Made by a program: the position numbers and the translations under genes
The notes under the pieces: generated by a model
What the model was told of the DNA's origin: nothing
Seen by the model: only the letters and a program-made list of their open reading frames with translations
Databases searched by the model: none
Shown: in pieces, positions 1 through 6,860 of the stretch
Numbering within the stretch: position 1 is the first letter of the stretch
Layout: each line of letters opens with the position of its first letter
Source of the DNA: an uncultured bacterium
GTDB taxonomy: Bacteria > Actinomycetota > Actinomycetes > S36-B12
Length of the DNA stretch: 12,395 nucleotides
Direction of reading: 5' to 3'
Assembly (NCBI GenBank): GCA_903896585.1
Contig: CAITYI010000297.1
Coordinates: 1-12,395 of the forward strand

Positions 1-18
1 TGAAAAGCTGTAGCAAGT

Positions 19-702
19 ATGTCCCTCAGTGAGAATCTTCTACCACCCCTACGTCAAGAGTTGCCTCGGCTAGGAAATCCTGACAAGGCAGCTGGTGCTC
101 AGAAGTACATGAAAAACATTGCGCCGTTCTTGGGTGTGCAGGCACCAGAGCGCCGTGCCCTTGTTCGCCGTTTGTGTGCAGACATGCAAACACCTTCTGC
201 GTCGGAGCTCGCTCAAGCTGTGCGAACACTGTGGTCATGGGAGCAGCGGGAATACCACTACGTCGCCTATGACCTGATGTCCCACTTCAGTGATTCACTC
301 GATGACCGTTTTCTCGAAGAACATGTCGCATTCCTGATAGTGAGAAAATCGTGGTGGGACACCGTCGATGGCCTCGGCACTGCCGCAGTTTCTCCGGTAT
401 CTGTGCGGTATCCATGTGTACCCCTGATGCGCCAATGGTTAACGAGTCCAAATATCTGGCTCAATCGCGCGGCGATTCAGCATCAAAGGGGTCGAAAGTC
501 AGACACAGACATTGATCTCCTCATTGAATTTTGCGATTATCACTCAGATTCCCGGGAGTTCTTCATTACCAAGGCAATTGGGTGGGCATTGCGAGACCTG
601 TCGCGAATAGATAACTCGGCCGTTGAGACATTCCTCAAAGAGCACCCAGACCTGCATAGAGTCGCGGTTCGAGAAGCGGTAAAACTCTCTCGAGAGACAT
701 AG
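19..702 (+). CDS. AlkD-like DNA alkylation repair protein (DNA glycosylase, HEAT-repeat fold)
   Basis: Predicted cytoplasmic monofunctional glycosylase that removes cationic alkylated purines such as 3- and 7-methyl adducts. The 227-residue product has normal length for the family and matches it throughout: KYMKN...FLGV near residues 30-40, the WSWEQREYHYVAYDLM helix near 72-87, SWWDTVD at 111-117, WLNRAAIQHQ near 147-156, and FITKAIGWALRDLS near 182-195. W113, D117 and W189 fall where Bacillus cereus AlkD has its DNA-contacting and catalytic Trp/Asp/Trp trio, so it looks active. An in-frame TGA at 1-3 with no other start codon after it makes ATG 19 the only possible start; no good Shine-Dalgarno is visible. 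It converges on the malic enzyme gene with a 10-bp gap and is functionally unrelated to its neighbours. Confidence 0.9.
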   Translation: MSLSENLLPPLRQELPRLGNPDKAAGAQKYMKNIAPFLGVQAPERRALVRRLCADMQTPSASELAQAVRTLWSWEQREYHYVAYDLMSHFSDSLDDRFLEEHVAFLIVRKSWWDTVDGLGTAAVSPVSVRYPCVPLMRQWLTSPNIWLNRAAIQHQRGRKSDTDIDLLIEFCDYHSDSREFFITKAIGWALRDLSRIDNSAVETFLKEHPDLHRVAVREAVKLSRET

Positions 703-712
703 GTCAAATTTG

Positions 713-2110
713 TTAGCGCTCTACCGATCGGGTGTTTCCACTCGCGGCAATCACTGCTTCAGCCACTGCAATTGCAACCGAAGTGTCAAAGACACTGGGA
801 ACGATGTACACGGGGGAGAGTGCTTCAGGCGTCACGCACTTGGCAATAGCTTCGGCAGACGCGACAAGGACTTCCTGAGTGATGTTCACTGCACCGCTGT
901 CAAGGAGCCCCCTAAAGATCCCGGGGAATGCCAGAACATTGTTAATCTGATTGGGGTAGTCGCTACGCCCGGTTGCCACGACCTTGGCAACTTTCGCGGC
1001 TTCAACCGGGTTGACCTCGGGGTCAGGATTGGACAGAGCAAAAACAATGGGATCGTCCGCCATGGTGGCAATGTCTTGGGCATCAATGAGATTCGGTTGA
1101 GAAACACCAATGAAGACATCGGCTCCAGCCAAGGCCTCTTTTATTGTTCCCTCGAAGCAACCAAGGTTGGTTCGCATGGCCAAATCAGCTTTTGAAGGAT
1201 CAAGATCATTGCGCTTGGTGGACACCGCACCCCTTGAATCAAAGAGCATGATGTTCTTCAATCCGGCGAACATCAATAATTCGGCAACAGCGGCTCCTGC
1301 CGCGCCCGCGCCAGACATCACCACGTTGAGATTGGCAAAGTCTTTATTCACCAGTTTGCTCGCGTTGATGAGCGCGGCGAGGACCACCACTGCGGTGCCG
1401 TGTTGGTCATCGTGGAATACGGGGATGTTCAGTTTCTTGCGCAGTTGCTTTTCAATTTCGAAGCAACGAGGTGCTGAAATATCTTCAAGGTTGATTCCGC
1501 CGAAGCCGGGGGCGATCAACTCCACGGTGCGCACAATTTCATCGACATCTTGGGTGTCAAGGCAAATCGGCCATGCATCAACATCGGCAAACTTCTTGAA
1601 TAGAGCTGCTTTACCTTCCATGACAGGCATGGCAGCCTCTGGACCAATGTTCCCTAGTCCGAGAACAGCGGAGCCATCGGAGACAACAGCAACGGTGTTC
1701 CGCTTAATTGTGAGGTTGCGAGCATCAGCAGGGTTTTCAGCGATCGCCATGCAGACCCGAGCGACACCTGGTGTGTATGCGCGTGCTAAATCCGTGCGGT
1801 TGCGAAGGGGTACCTTGAGTGAAATTCCAATTTTTCCGCCGAGGTGAATCAGGAAGACGGAATCGCTAATTTTGTCAACCGAGCAACCCTCAATTGCGTT
1901 GAGGACGATTCGGATTTCCTCAGCATGTTGGGGGTCACGCGCCATGGCGCTGAGGTCCACAACGGTCATATCGTGGCCCGGCTCGGAGATATCGAGACCG
2001 GTAATGACCGCACCGGTTTCGGAGACGGCGGTAAGGATTGCACCGGAGGCGTGTACCTCTGGGGTGACGTGCATTCGGATAACGATCGAATAACTGGAAC
2101 CTTGAGTCAT
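713..2110 (-). CDS. NAD(P)-dependent malic enzyme with N-terminal ACT-like domain
   Basis: Oxidatively decarboxylates malate to pyruvate and CO2 in the cytoplasm, linking the TCA cycle to pyruvate. The 465-residue product matches the short bacterial malic enzyme family, without the C-terminal phosphotransacetylase domain of large MaeB proteins. Residues 1-85 form an ACT-like regulatory region (YSIVIRM..., alternating beta/alpha). Catalytic features follow: YTPGVA with Tyr112, EGKAALFKKFAD with Lys167, metal ligands Glu209/Asp210 (NLEDISAPRCFEIE) and Asp234/235 (HDDQHGTA), then a Rossmann GAGAAG at 267-272 and the substrate motif PNQINN at 386-391. NAD versus NADP preference cannot be settled by eye. 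I chose ATG 2110 over TTG 2116 because a TAAGGT -10 box ends 6 nt before the ATG, predicting a leaderless transcript; TTG would add two residues. It is divergent from the B12-binding gene and probably monocistronic. Confidence 0.93.
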   Translation of the reverse strand: MTQGSSYSIVIRMHVTPEVHASGAILTAVSETGAVITGLDISEPGHDMTVVDLSAMARDPQHAEEIRIVLNAIEGCSVDKISDSVFLIHLGGKIGISLKVPLRNRTDLARAYTPGVARVCMAIAENPADARNLTIKRNTVAVVSDGSAVLGLGNIGPEAAMPVMEGKAALFKKFADVDAWPICLDTQDVDEIVRTVELIAPGFGGINLEDISAPRCFEIEKQLRKKLNIPVFHDDQHGTAVVVLAALINASKLVNKDFANLNVVMSGAGAAGAAVAELLMFAGLKNIMLFDSRGAVSTKRNDLDPSKADLAMRTNLGCFEGTIKEALAGADVFIGVSQPNLIDAQDIATMADDPIVFALSNPDPEVNPVEAAKVAKVVATGRSDYPNQINNVLAFPGIFRGLLDSGAVNITQEVLVASAEAIAKCVTPEALSPVYIVPSVFDTSVAIAVAEAVIAASGNTRSVER

Positions 2111-2116
2111 GGGCAA

Positions 2117-2143
2117 ACCTTAGCCCCCTTGATTATTGGGCAA
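2117..2143 (-). promoter_or_regulatory. Predicted leaderless promoter of the malic enzyme gene
   Basis: On the minus strand TAAGGT (2122-2117) fits the actinobacterial TANNNT -10 consensus and lies 6 nt upstream of ATG 2110, so transcription would start at or beside the start codon. TTGCCC (2143-2138) is a plausible -35, but the 15-nt spacer is short. The two poly-G/AAGG stretches here could also act as weak ribosome sites, so leaderless initiation is inferred, not certain. Confidence 0.5.
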
Positions 2144-2163
2144 TTAATGGAAACGAGTAGCCT
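2136..2163 (+). promoter_or_regulatory. Predicted leaderless promoter of the B12-binding subunit gene
   Basis: TTGGGC (2136-2141), a 16-nt spacer and TAGCCT (2158-2163, TANNNT type) lie 6 nt upstream of ATG 2170, the same geometry as the divergent malic enzyme promoter. No Shine-Dalgarno precedes the ATG. Its -35 overlaps the opposite-strand -35 on the short inverted repeat ATTGGGCAAT (2135-2144), so polymerase could probably not occupy both promoters at once. Confidence 0.5.
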
Positions 2164-2169
2164 GTGTTC

Positions 2170-2586
2170 ATGTCCACTTCGACACGACCCATCAGGATAA
2201 TTATTGCCAAGCCTGGACTGGATGGACACGATCGAGGCGCGAAGGTAATAGCCCGGGCCCTGCGTGATGCCGGCTTCGAGGTTATTTACACGGGTTTGCA
2301 CCAGACTCCGGCTGCAATAGTTGATGCCGCCATCCAAGAAGACGCAGATGTGATTGGCGTCTCTATTCTCTCCGGCGCCCATCTCACCCTCTTTGCCGAG
2401 ATCATGAACAAACTCAAGGATTTGAATGTGTCGGACATCACGGTATTTGGCGGTGGCATAATCCCAGACGGAGATATTCCAGACCTCAAGGCCATGGGAG
2501 TCGCCGAGATTTTCACACCCGGCACGCCAACAGCTGCTGTTGTGGAGTGGGTCACTTCGAATGTCCGCCCGCTCAACATGGGGTGA
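2170..2586 (+). CDS. Stand-alone cobalamin-binding (small) subunit of an acyl-CoA mutase
   Basis: A 138-residue protein that is entirely a B12-binding domain of the methylmalonyl-CoA mutase C-terminal type, also seen as separate small subunits of isobutyryl-/2-hydroxyisobutyryl-CoA mutases. All three cobalamin signatures are present: DGHDRG at 18-23 (D-x-H-x-x-G, with His20 the predicted lower axial cobalt ligand), SIL at 65-67, and GGG at 94-96 followed by IIPD. The family signatures AKPGLDGHDRGAK and YTGLHQTP are intact. Alone it has no catalytic barrel, so it must pair with a large subunit absent from this window; the substrate is therefore not decided here. ATG 2170 is preferred over GTG 2164 because the TAGCCT -10 box ends at 2163, and transcription could not start at 2164. 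It lies upstream of sucCD, consistent with a product of succinyl-CoA, but that is context only. Confidence 0.9.
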   Translation: MSTSTRPIRIIIAKPGLDGHDRGAKVIARALRDAGFEVIYTGLHQTPAAIVDAAIQEDADVIGVSILSGAHLTLFAEIMNKLKDLNVSDITVFGGGIIPDGDIPDLKAMGVAEIFTPGTPTAAVVEWVTSNVRPLNMG

Positions 2587-2609
2587 AGATCACATTTGAT
2601 CCCTCAATG

Positions 2610-2668
2610 AAGTGCGTCCGCCCCGGCTAGGCTGAGGCGGATCTGGAACCTTCAGATTGTTCGCACTT
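2610..2668 (+). promoter_or_regulatory. Possible three-helix structured leader or intergenic RNA upstream of sucC
   Basis: Three complementary segments nest without overlap. P1 is AAGTGCG (2610-2616) with CGCACTT (2662-2668), 7 perfect pairs. P2 is TCCGCC (2617-2622) with GGCGGA (2636-2641). P3 is TCTG (2642-2645) with CAGA (2653-2656). P2 starts right after the 5' strand of P1, and P3 starts right after P2, giving a three-way-junction layout with a 5-nt linker (2657-2661) before P1 closes. It matches no riboswitch class I recognise. P2 alone could be a terminator for the upstream gene, but it has no U-tract. Folding by chance is quite possible. Confidence 0.3.
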
Positions 2669-2725
2669 GCCCGACCTAGAAAAATGAGCCTTACCCAGAA
2701 AACTGAGCCCGACCCATAACGAGGA
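2669..2725 (+). repeat. Three imperfect 19-nt tandem repeats before sucC
   Basis: Units are 2669-2687 (GCCCGACCTAGAAAAATGA), 2688-2706 (GCCTTACCCAGAAAACTGA) and 2707-2725 (GCCCGACCCATAACGAGGA). Units 1 and 2 agree at 15 of 19 positions, units 1 and 3 at 14 of 19, and units 2 and 3 at 12 of 19. The last unit runs into the sucC ribosome site GAGGAG (2721-2726). They could be operator copies for a regulator or the trace of slippage duplication. Confidence 0.7.
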
Positions 2726-2731
2726 GTTCGC

Positions 2732-3907
2732 GTGGATCTGTACGAATATCAGGCCAAACAACTATTCGGCAAACATGATCTTCCGATCACTGCCGGCGAT
2801 GTCTGCGAAACTGTTGAAGCCGCGGTTGCCGTCTCCGAGTCAATTGGTGCTCCAGTGGTGGTCAAGGCTCAGGTAAAAACGGGTGGGCGGGGTAAAGCAG
2901 GTGGCGTGAAGTTGGCCAAGGATCCGGCGGAGACTCGAGAGGTCGCTCAAGCGATATTGGGCATGGACATTAAGGGACACACTGTTCACAAAGTTTTGGT
3001 CGCCCACGCGGCAGACATTGCGGAGGAGTATTACGTTTCGATACTCCTCGACCGGGCCAACCGAGCTTTCCTTGCCATGGCAAGTGTCGAAGGTGGCGTG
3101 GAAATTGAAGAAGTTGCCGCCCATAACCCAGACGCACTCGCCAAAATCCGAATCGATGCGCTGGAAGGGTTAACACCTGCCAAGGCACGCGAAATCGCGG
3201 AGGCGGCGAAGTTTGACGAGGCCATTCAAGGTCAAGTTGCTAATATTTTGACCACACTGTGGGAAATCATGGTGCGCGAAGATGCCACCCTGGTGGAAGT
3301 TAATCCCCTTGTGCTGACCCCGACCGGTGAGGTGATTGCACTCGACGGCAAAGTGACCATTGACGACAACGCCGCATTCCGCCAACTCGAACATGCTGAG
3401 TTCGTTGATCAAGGGATCGACCCCATCGAGGCTCGCGCTAAGAGCTTTGATCTCAATTATGTAAAACTCGATGGCGACGTTGGGATTGTTGGCAATGGTG
3501 CCGGTCTGGTCATGAGTACCCTCGATGTGGTGGCATATGCGGGTGAGGAATTTGGTGGGATCAAGCCAGCCAACTTCTTAGACATCGGTGGGGGGGCGTC
3601 GGCAGAAGTAATGGCAAATGGTTTGGACATTGTGTTAAACGATCCTGATGTTCAAGCAGTTTTCGTCAATATTTTCGGCGGGATCACCTCCTGCGATGCC
3701 GTTGCTAATGGGATTTTGCAGGCTATTGAGCAGTTAGGCGATCAGGTCACCAAACCCATTGTGTGCCGAATAGACGGTAATAATGCCATTGAGGGTCGAA
3801 AAATCTTGACCGACGCAAATCACCACCTTATTGAACTTGTCGACACCATGGATGCAGCCGCGCGCAGGGTCGCTGAGCTTGCTGCTTCTCGTAAAGGAGC
3901 GAAATAA
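2732..3907 (+). CDS. sucC: Succinate-CoA ligase (ADP-forming) beta subunit
   Basis: The beta subunit of succinyl-CoA synthetase carries the ATP-grasp nucleotide site and the succinate site; with SucD it converts succinyl-CoA, ADP and Pi to succinate, ATP and CoA in the TCA cycle. The 391-residue length is typical. Visible features: DLYEYQAKQLF at the N-terminus, nucleotide-binding Lys45 and the GGRGKAGGVK loop (51-60), Mg-binding Asn191 and Asp205 with the same 14-residue spacing as Asn199/Asp213 of E. coli SucC, and the C-terminal CoA-ligase domain with GNGAGL (254-259), LDIGGGAS (283-290) and NIFGGI (313-318). It starts at GTG 2732 with a strong GAGGAG (2721-2726) 5 nt upstream. sucD follows after 2 nt, so the pair is one operon and probably translated at matched levels. 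No promoter is convincing in the spacer upstream. Confidence 0.97.
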   Translation: MDLYEYQAKQLFGKHDLPITAGDVCETVEAAVAVSESIGAPVVVKAQVKTGGRGKAGGVKLAKDPAETREVAQAILGMDIKGHTVHKVLVAHAADIAEEYYVSILLDRANRAFLAMASVEGGVEIEEVAAHNPDALAKIRIDALEGLTPAKAREIAEAAKFDEAIQGQVANILTTLWEIMVREDATLVEVNPLVLTPTGEVIALDGKVTIDDNAAFRQLEHAEFVDQGIDPIEARAKSFDLNYVKLDGDVGIVGNGAGLVMSTLDVVAYAGEEFGGIKPANFLDIGGGASAEVMANGLDIVLNDPDVQAVFVNIFGGITSCDAVANGILQAIEQLGDQVTKPIVCRIDGNNAIEGRKILTDANHHLIELVDTMDAAARRVAELAASRKGAK

Positions 3908-3909
3908 CA

Positions 3910-4776
3910 ATGGCTATCTGGCTCAACAATGACAGCAAAATTTTGGTCCAAGGCATGACCGGATCCGAAGGAACAAAGCACACTCGACGTATGGTGGCAA
4001 GTGGCGCGCAAGTTGTTGCAGGTGTGACCCCTGGAAAAGCGGGACAGGAAGTGGATGGCATCCCAGTGTTTAACAATGTCGCAGATGCTATGGCCGCAAC
4101 AGGGGCCAATGTTTCCGTGGTATTTGTTCCACCGAAGTTCGCGAAAGCAGCGGTCGAAGAAGCTGTGGACGCGAAAATTCCGTTATGTGTAGTGATCACC
4201 GAAGGTATTCCAGTTCACGACACCGCTCAGTTTTACCAATACGCGGTGAACTCTGGATCCACTCGAATTATTGGGCCCAACTGCCCTGGAATTATTAGTC
4301 CAGGGAAATCCAATGCCGGGATCATCCCAGCAGATATCACCAAACCTGGCCGGATTGGCCTCGTTTCCAAATCTGGAACCCTCACCTATCAAATGATGTA
4401 CGAACTGCGCGATTTTGGGTTTTCCACCTGTGTGGGCATTGGCGGGGATCCCATCATTGGCACCACCCACATTGATGCCCTTGAAGCTTTCCAAAATGAC
4501 CCTGAAACCGATGCCATCGTCATGATCGGTGAAATCGGTGGCGATGCCGAAGAGCGCGCGGCCGCGTACATCAAAGCCCACGTCACCAAACCCGTGGTCG
4601 GCTATGTTGCTGGATTCACTGCTCCGGAAGGTAAAACAATGGGTCATGCGGGGGCAATCGTGTCGGGTTCCGCGGGTACGGCGGCGGCCAAGCAAGAGGC
4701 ACTTGAAGCCGCTGGGGTCAAAGTGGGGAAGACCCCGAGTGCCGCTGCGGACCTCATGCGCAAAATCATGCAGTAA
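3910..4776 (+). CDS. sucD: Succinate-CoA ligase (ADP-forming) alpha subunit
   Basis: The alpha subunit binds CoA and carries the phosphohistidine intermediate of succinyl-CoA synthetase. The 288-residue protein has the usual length. Seen directly: the N-terminal CoA-binding Rossmann part with GMTGSEGTKHT (15-25), IGPNCPGIISPGK (121-133), VSKSGTLTYQM (152-162), Glu208 in MIGEIGG, and the active-site histidine at residue 246 in GKTMGHAGAI; both Glu208 and His246 have the same numbers as in the E. coli enzyme. ATG 3910 lies 10 nt after an AAGGAG ribosome site (3894-3899) inside the end of sucC. All catalytic positions are intact. A short hairpin starts two bases after its stop codon and may end the sucCD transcript. 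Confidence 0.97.
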   Translation: MAIWLNNDSKILVQGMTGSEGTKHTRRMVASGAQVVAGVTPGKAGQEVDGIPVFNNVADAMAATGANVSVVFVPPKFAKAAVEEAVDAKIPLCVVITEGIPVHDTAQFYQYAVNSGSTRIIGPNCPGIISPGKSNAGIIPADITKPGRIGLVSKSGTLTYQMMYELRDFGFSTCVGIGGDPIIGTTHIDALEAFQNDPETDAIVMIGEIGGDAEERAAAYIKAHVTKPVVGYVAGFTAPEGKTMGHAGAIVSGSAGTAAAKQEALEAAGVKVGKTPSAAADLMRKIMQ

Positions 4777-4778
4777 TT

Positions 4779-4795
4779 AGGGGTGTGCCATCCCT
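4779..4795 (+). terminator. Weak candidate terminator after sucD
   Basis: AGGGGTG (4779-4785), loop TGC, then CATCCCT (4789-4795) form a 7-pair stem with one G-U wobble, two bases past the sucD stop codon. No U-tract follows, as is frequent for actinobacterial terminators, so this is a guess from position and complementarity. Confidence 0.35.
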
Positions 4796-4865
4796 TCGGA
4801 CCCAGGTACCCGAATCCCGAGCGTGGCAATACCAGCGAAAGCCCTCGCAGACTGTAATCGTTAGC

Positions 4866-4871
4866 AGGTGA
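4866..4871 (+). promoter_or_regulatory. Ribosome binding site deciding the start of the DUF6350 gene
   Basis: AGGTGA complements the 16S rRNA tail and sits 5 nt before ATG 4877. The alternative GTG 4868 lies inside this site and has no ribosome site of its own, so ATG 4877 is chosen. Confidence 0.7.
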
Positions 4872-4876
4872 GTTCA

Positions 4877-6124
4877 ATGGAGACCCTAGATTCCGATGTA
4901 CCCGGGGGCCCCGAAAAACCGGCGGGTCCACAACGGCGAAAACACCGGACCAGCACTGCGCGGACAGATTTTCAGGCCGCGGCGTGGGGAATACTGTTCG
5001 GCCTGCGCTCACTTGTAGTTACCGTGGTGATCACTGCCATAGTTGTGATGCCGGTGATTCTGGTGGATTCCGCCTCCGAGTTCGAAGCCCGAGCATTGTT
5101 TGAGTCAACAACGTGGAGTTGGCTCCTGATGAACGGATCGGCACCTCGATTAGGGGCCGCCACTTTCACGTTGCTGCCCTGGGGTCTGGTGGTGATTCCA
5201 TGGATATTGAATTTTTTCGCAGCAAGGGCGCTTGCACGCAGGTTCAGCCATGAAAAGCGTCTGATCGCCGTGTCAACCTCACTGCTTTTCATAACCTATT
5301 TAGCAGCCGAGGTCTGTGCCGCAGCATTTGTTGATTCAATTAATGTTTCATACTCGGCATGGGCAACATTTGGGGTGGCGATACTGGTCAATGGAACTGC
5401 AGTGGTTGCCGGTGTTCTCTCGATTGCTCACTCCCCGATTCGCATTCCCGAGCTCCTGCGGTTCATTGTGGTGCGTGGTGTGGCCGCGGCTCTCGCTTTA
5501 CTAGGAATCGGCGCCCTGCTCGTAGCGCTACTTTTGGTCGCTAATTTTTCAGATGTTTTGTTCTTATACAACCAACTCGATCCCGGTTACAGCGGGTTTC
5601 TAGCAATTACCGTGTTGAGCCTTGGATACCTTCCTGTTTTATTCGCCTGGGCTGTTGCCTACTTGGCAGGTGCGGGCTTCACTATCGGCCCCGATGTCAT
5701 GATTTCTCCGTTCATCCCGGTCACTGCACCCACACAACTTCCGCCGTTCCCTCCACTGGCGGTTCTGCCGGAGACAGCGGGTGCGGTCTCCTGGCTTTTG
5801 CCAATGGTGATCATTTGCGTGGGCATCGCATGGGGTGTGGGGGTGTCACTTCACATGTCCCGAGAAACGGTGCTCATTCGTCTGGTTATTGCGGTCGGAA
5901 TTGGGGTAGTAGCGGCGATTATCATCATGGGCCTGTCCCTACTCGCGGTCGGAAATTTAGGGGATGTGCGCCTGGTCAATCTTGGACCAGATCCCACCCT
6001 GTTGGGCTCATTGGTGTGGCTCCTCTTAACCGTGGGAATGATTCCAGTAGCGGTTGTTCCAGCAAGATTTTTCACCCGCAAGCGCCCAGTTTCCATCTCG
6101 GTAGTGTCGGGTGTGCCAGAGTGA
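4877..6124 (+). CDS. DUF6350 family integral membrane protein
   Basis: A 415-residue polytopic membrane protein of unknown biochemical function. The first ~35 residues are polar, proline- and arginine-rich (cytoplasmic tail). Around nine hydrophobic segments follow, roughly at 44-64, 93-116, 129-151, 161-184, 200-223, 240-264, 302-322, 333-357 and 372-396. The family hallmark is the stretch between segments 6 and 7, GAGFTIGPDVMISPF (265-279) followed by LPPFPPLAVLP (288-298), which I recognise from DUF6350 proteins encoded next to purN in many Actinobacteria. No catalytic motif is visible; some databases loosely relate this family to PerM-like proteins, which I would not rely on. It follows sucD after 100 nt, has its own AGGTGA ribosome site, and is followed closely by another membrane protein gene and purN, so it may open a membrane-protein/purN transcript. 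Confidence 0.88.
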   Translation: METLDSDVPGGPEKPAGPQRRKHRTSTARTDFQAAAWGILFGLRSLVVTVVITAIVVMPVILVDSASEFEARALFESTTWSWLLMNGSAPRLGAATFTLLPWGLVVIPWILNFFAARALARRFSHEKRLIAVSTSLLFITYLAAEVCAAAFVDSINVSYSAWATFGVAILVNGTAVVAGVLSIAHSPIRIPELLRFIVVRGVAAALALLGIGALLVALLLVANFSDVLFLYNQLDPGYSGFLAITVLSLGYLPVLFAWAVAYLAGAGFTIGPDVMISPFIPVTAPTQLPPFPPLAVLPETAGAVSWLLPMVIICVGIAWGVGVSLHMSRETVLIRLVIAVGIGVVAAIIIMGLSLLAVGNLGDVRLVNLGPDPTLLGSLVWLLLTVGMIPVAVVPARFFTRKRPVSISVVSGVPE

Positions 6125-6140
6125 AATCGATGCCTCAAGA

Positions 6141-6860
6141 ATGAATAACGTTCGCATGGGTGCGGCACTTCGATGGGCGCGATTGGCCTATCGAGCCAAC
6201 TTCTTAGCTTTTGTGACCCTTTCACTCGTGGTGACTATTTTGCAATTTGGGCAACAATTGGCTGCAGGTCCATTATCTGAAACGGTAACTATTTGCCTCA
6301 ATCAAGGCGGGCCCACTTCGGCCGGTGCGGAAATGAATATCGTGGCCTTGACTGAATGTTTCAACGCTGAAGCCAACTCCATTTCCATGGCGTTACTAGG
6401 TGCCCTGTTCTTCGTGATTGCATCGTTCTTAGCCACAGCAGGCGTCATAAGAGGTGCGCTTTATGTGACTCGAGGGCAACGCATTGGTTTTGCTGAAACT
6501 TTCCTGGGACCATATTTCGGGGCATTCGCGCTCACAATCTTTGTCATCATGATCGCATTTGTGGCCGGCCTTGTTCTCTTTATACTCCCGGCGCTCATTG
6601 TCATTTTGCTTTTTCAGTTTGCGCCATTTTTTGCACTCGATCGCGGTTACGCACCATTTGCAGCCCTCCGAGCCAGCGCGAATCTGGTTCGGACCAATTG
6701 GGCGGTGGCTATTTTGGTCCTCCTGGTGAGTGCCGCGGCTTATCTGGTTTCCGGGTTATTCTGGGGGATTCCAACAATTATTGCGCTGCCGATTGCCGCA
6801 TTGGTGACAGCTTTCGCCTATCGAGCATTACAAGGTGAAAGTGTGGAAGCGCCACAGTGA
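6141..6860 (+). CDS. Six-segment integral membrane protein, YciC/DUF975-like
   Basis: A 239-residue hydrophobic protein whose function I cannot assign. Hydrophobic segments lie near 19-40, 82-104, 124-147, 148-165, 187-206 and 208-228. The stretch LFILPALIVILLFQFAPF then LDRGYAPFAALRASANLVRTNWA (about 146-188) resembles the conserved core of YciC/DUF975/GPDPase-membrane-domain proteins, in which a proline-containing helix is followed by a short loop ending in an alanine-rich 'ALR.S..L...NW' helix. Cys52 and Cys73 in the large loop between segments 1 and 2 could form a disulfide outside the membrane. The start is uncertain: ATG 6141 is the first ATG in frame, whereas GTG 6111 would overlap the DUF6350 gene by 14 nt; neither has a clear ribosome site. 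Its stop codon overlaps the purN start, implying translational coupling with a purine enzyme. Confidence 0.75.
   Translation: MNNVRMGAALRWARLAYRANFLAFVTLSLVVTILQFGQQLAAGPLSETVTICLNQGGPTSAGAEMNIVALTECFNAEANSISMALLGALFFVIASFLATAGVIRGALYVTRGQRIGFAETFLGPYFGAFALTIFVIMIAFVAGLVLFILPALIVILLFQFAPFFALDRGYAPFAALRASANLVRTNWAVAILVLLVSAAAYLVSGLFWGIPTIIALPIAALVTAFAYRALQGESVEAPQ

Noticed and set aside
686..697. 12-bp palindrome TCTCTCGAGAGA at the end of the alkylation repair gene as a terminator
   Set aside because: It lies in coding sequence, would leave only a 4-bp stem once a loop is allowed, and has no U-tract. Probably codon coincidence.
1110..1847. 245-codon open frame on the plus strand opposite the malic enzyme gene
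   Set aside because: Antisense shadow of a clear enzyme gene; composition is low-complexity Ala/Ser/Arg, typical of reverse-frame translation.
2111..2169. Cobalamin riboswitch before the B12-binding gene
   Set aside because: The spacer is 59 bp, far too short for a cobalamin aptamer, and no B12-box-like core is present; the gene appears leaderless.
2610..2668. tRNA-like appearance (7-bp outer stem, GTTCG near the 3' end)
   Set aside because: Only 59 nt, no anticodon arm of five pairs with a seven-base loop, and no proper T-arm next to the 3' strand of the outer stem.
4183..4695. 170-codon open frame on the minus strand across sucD
   Set aside because: Shadow of the strongly conserved sucD reading frame; its protein has no recognisable features and no ribosome site.
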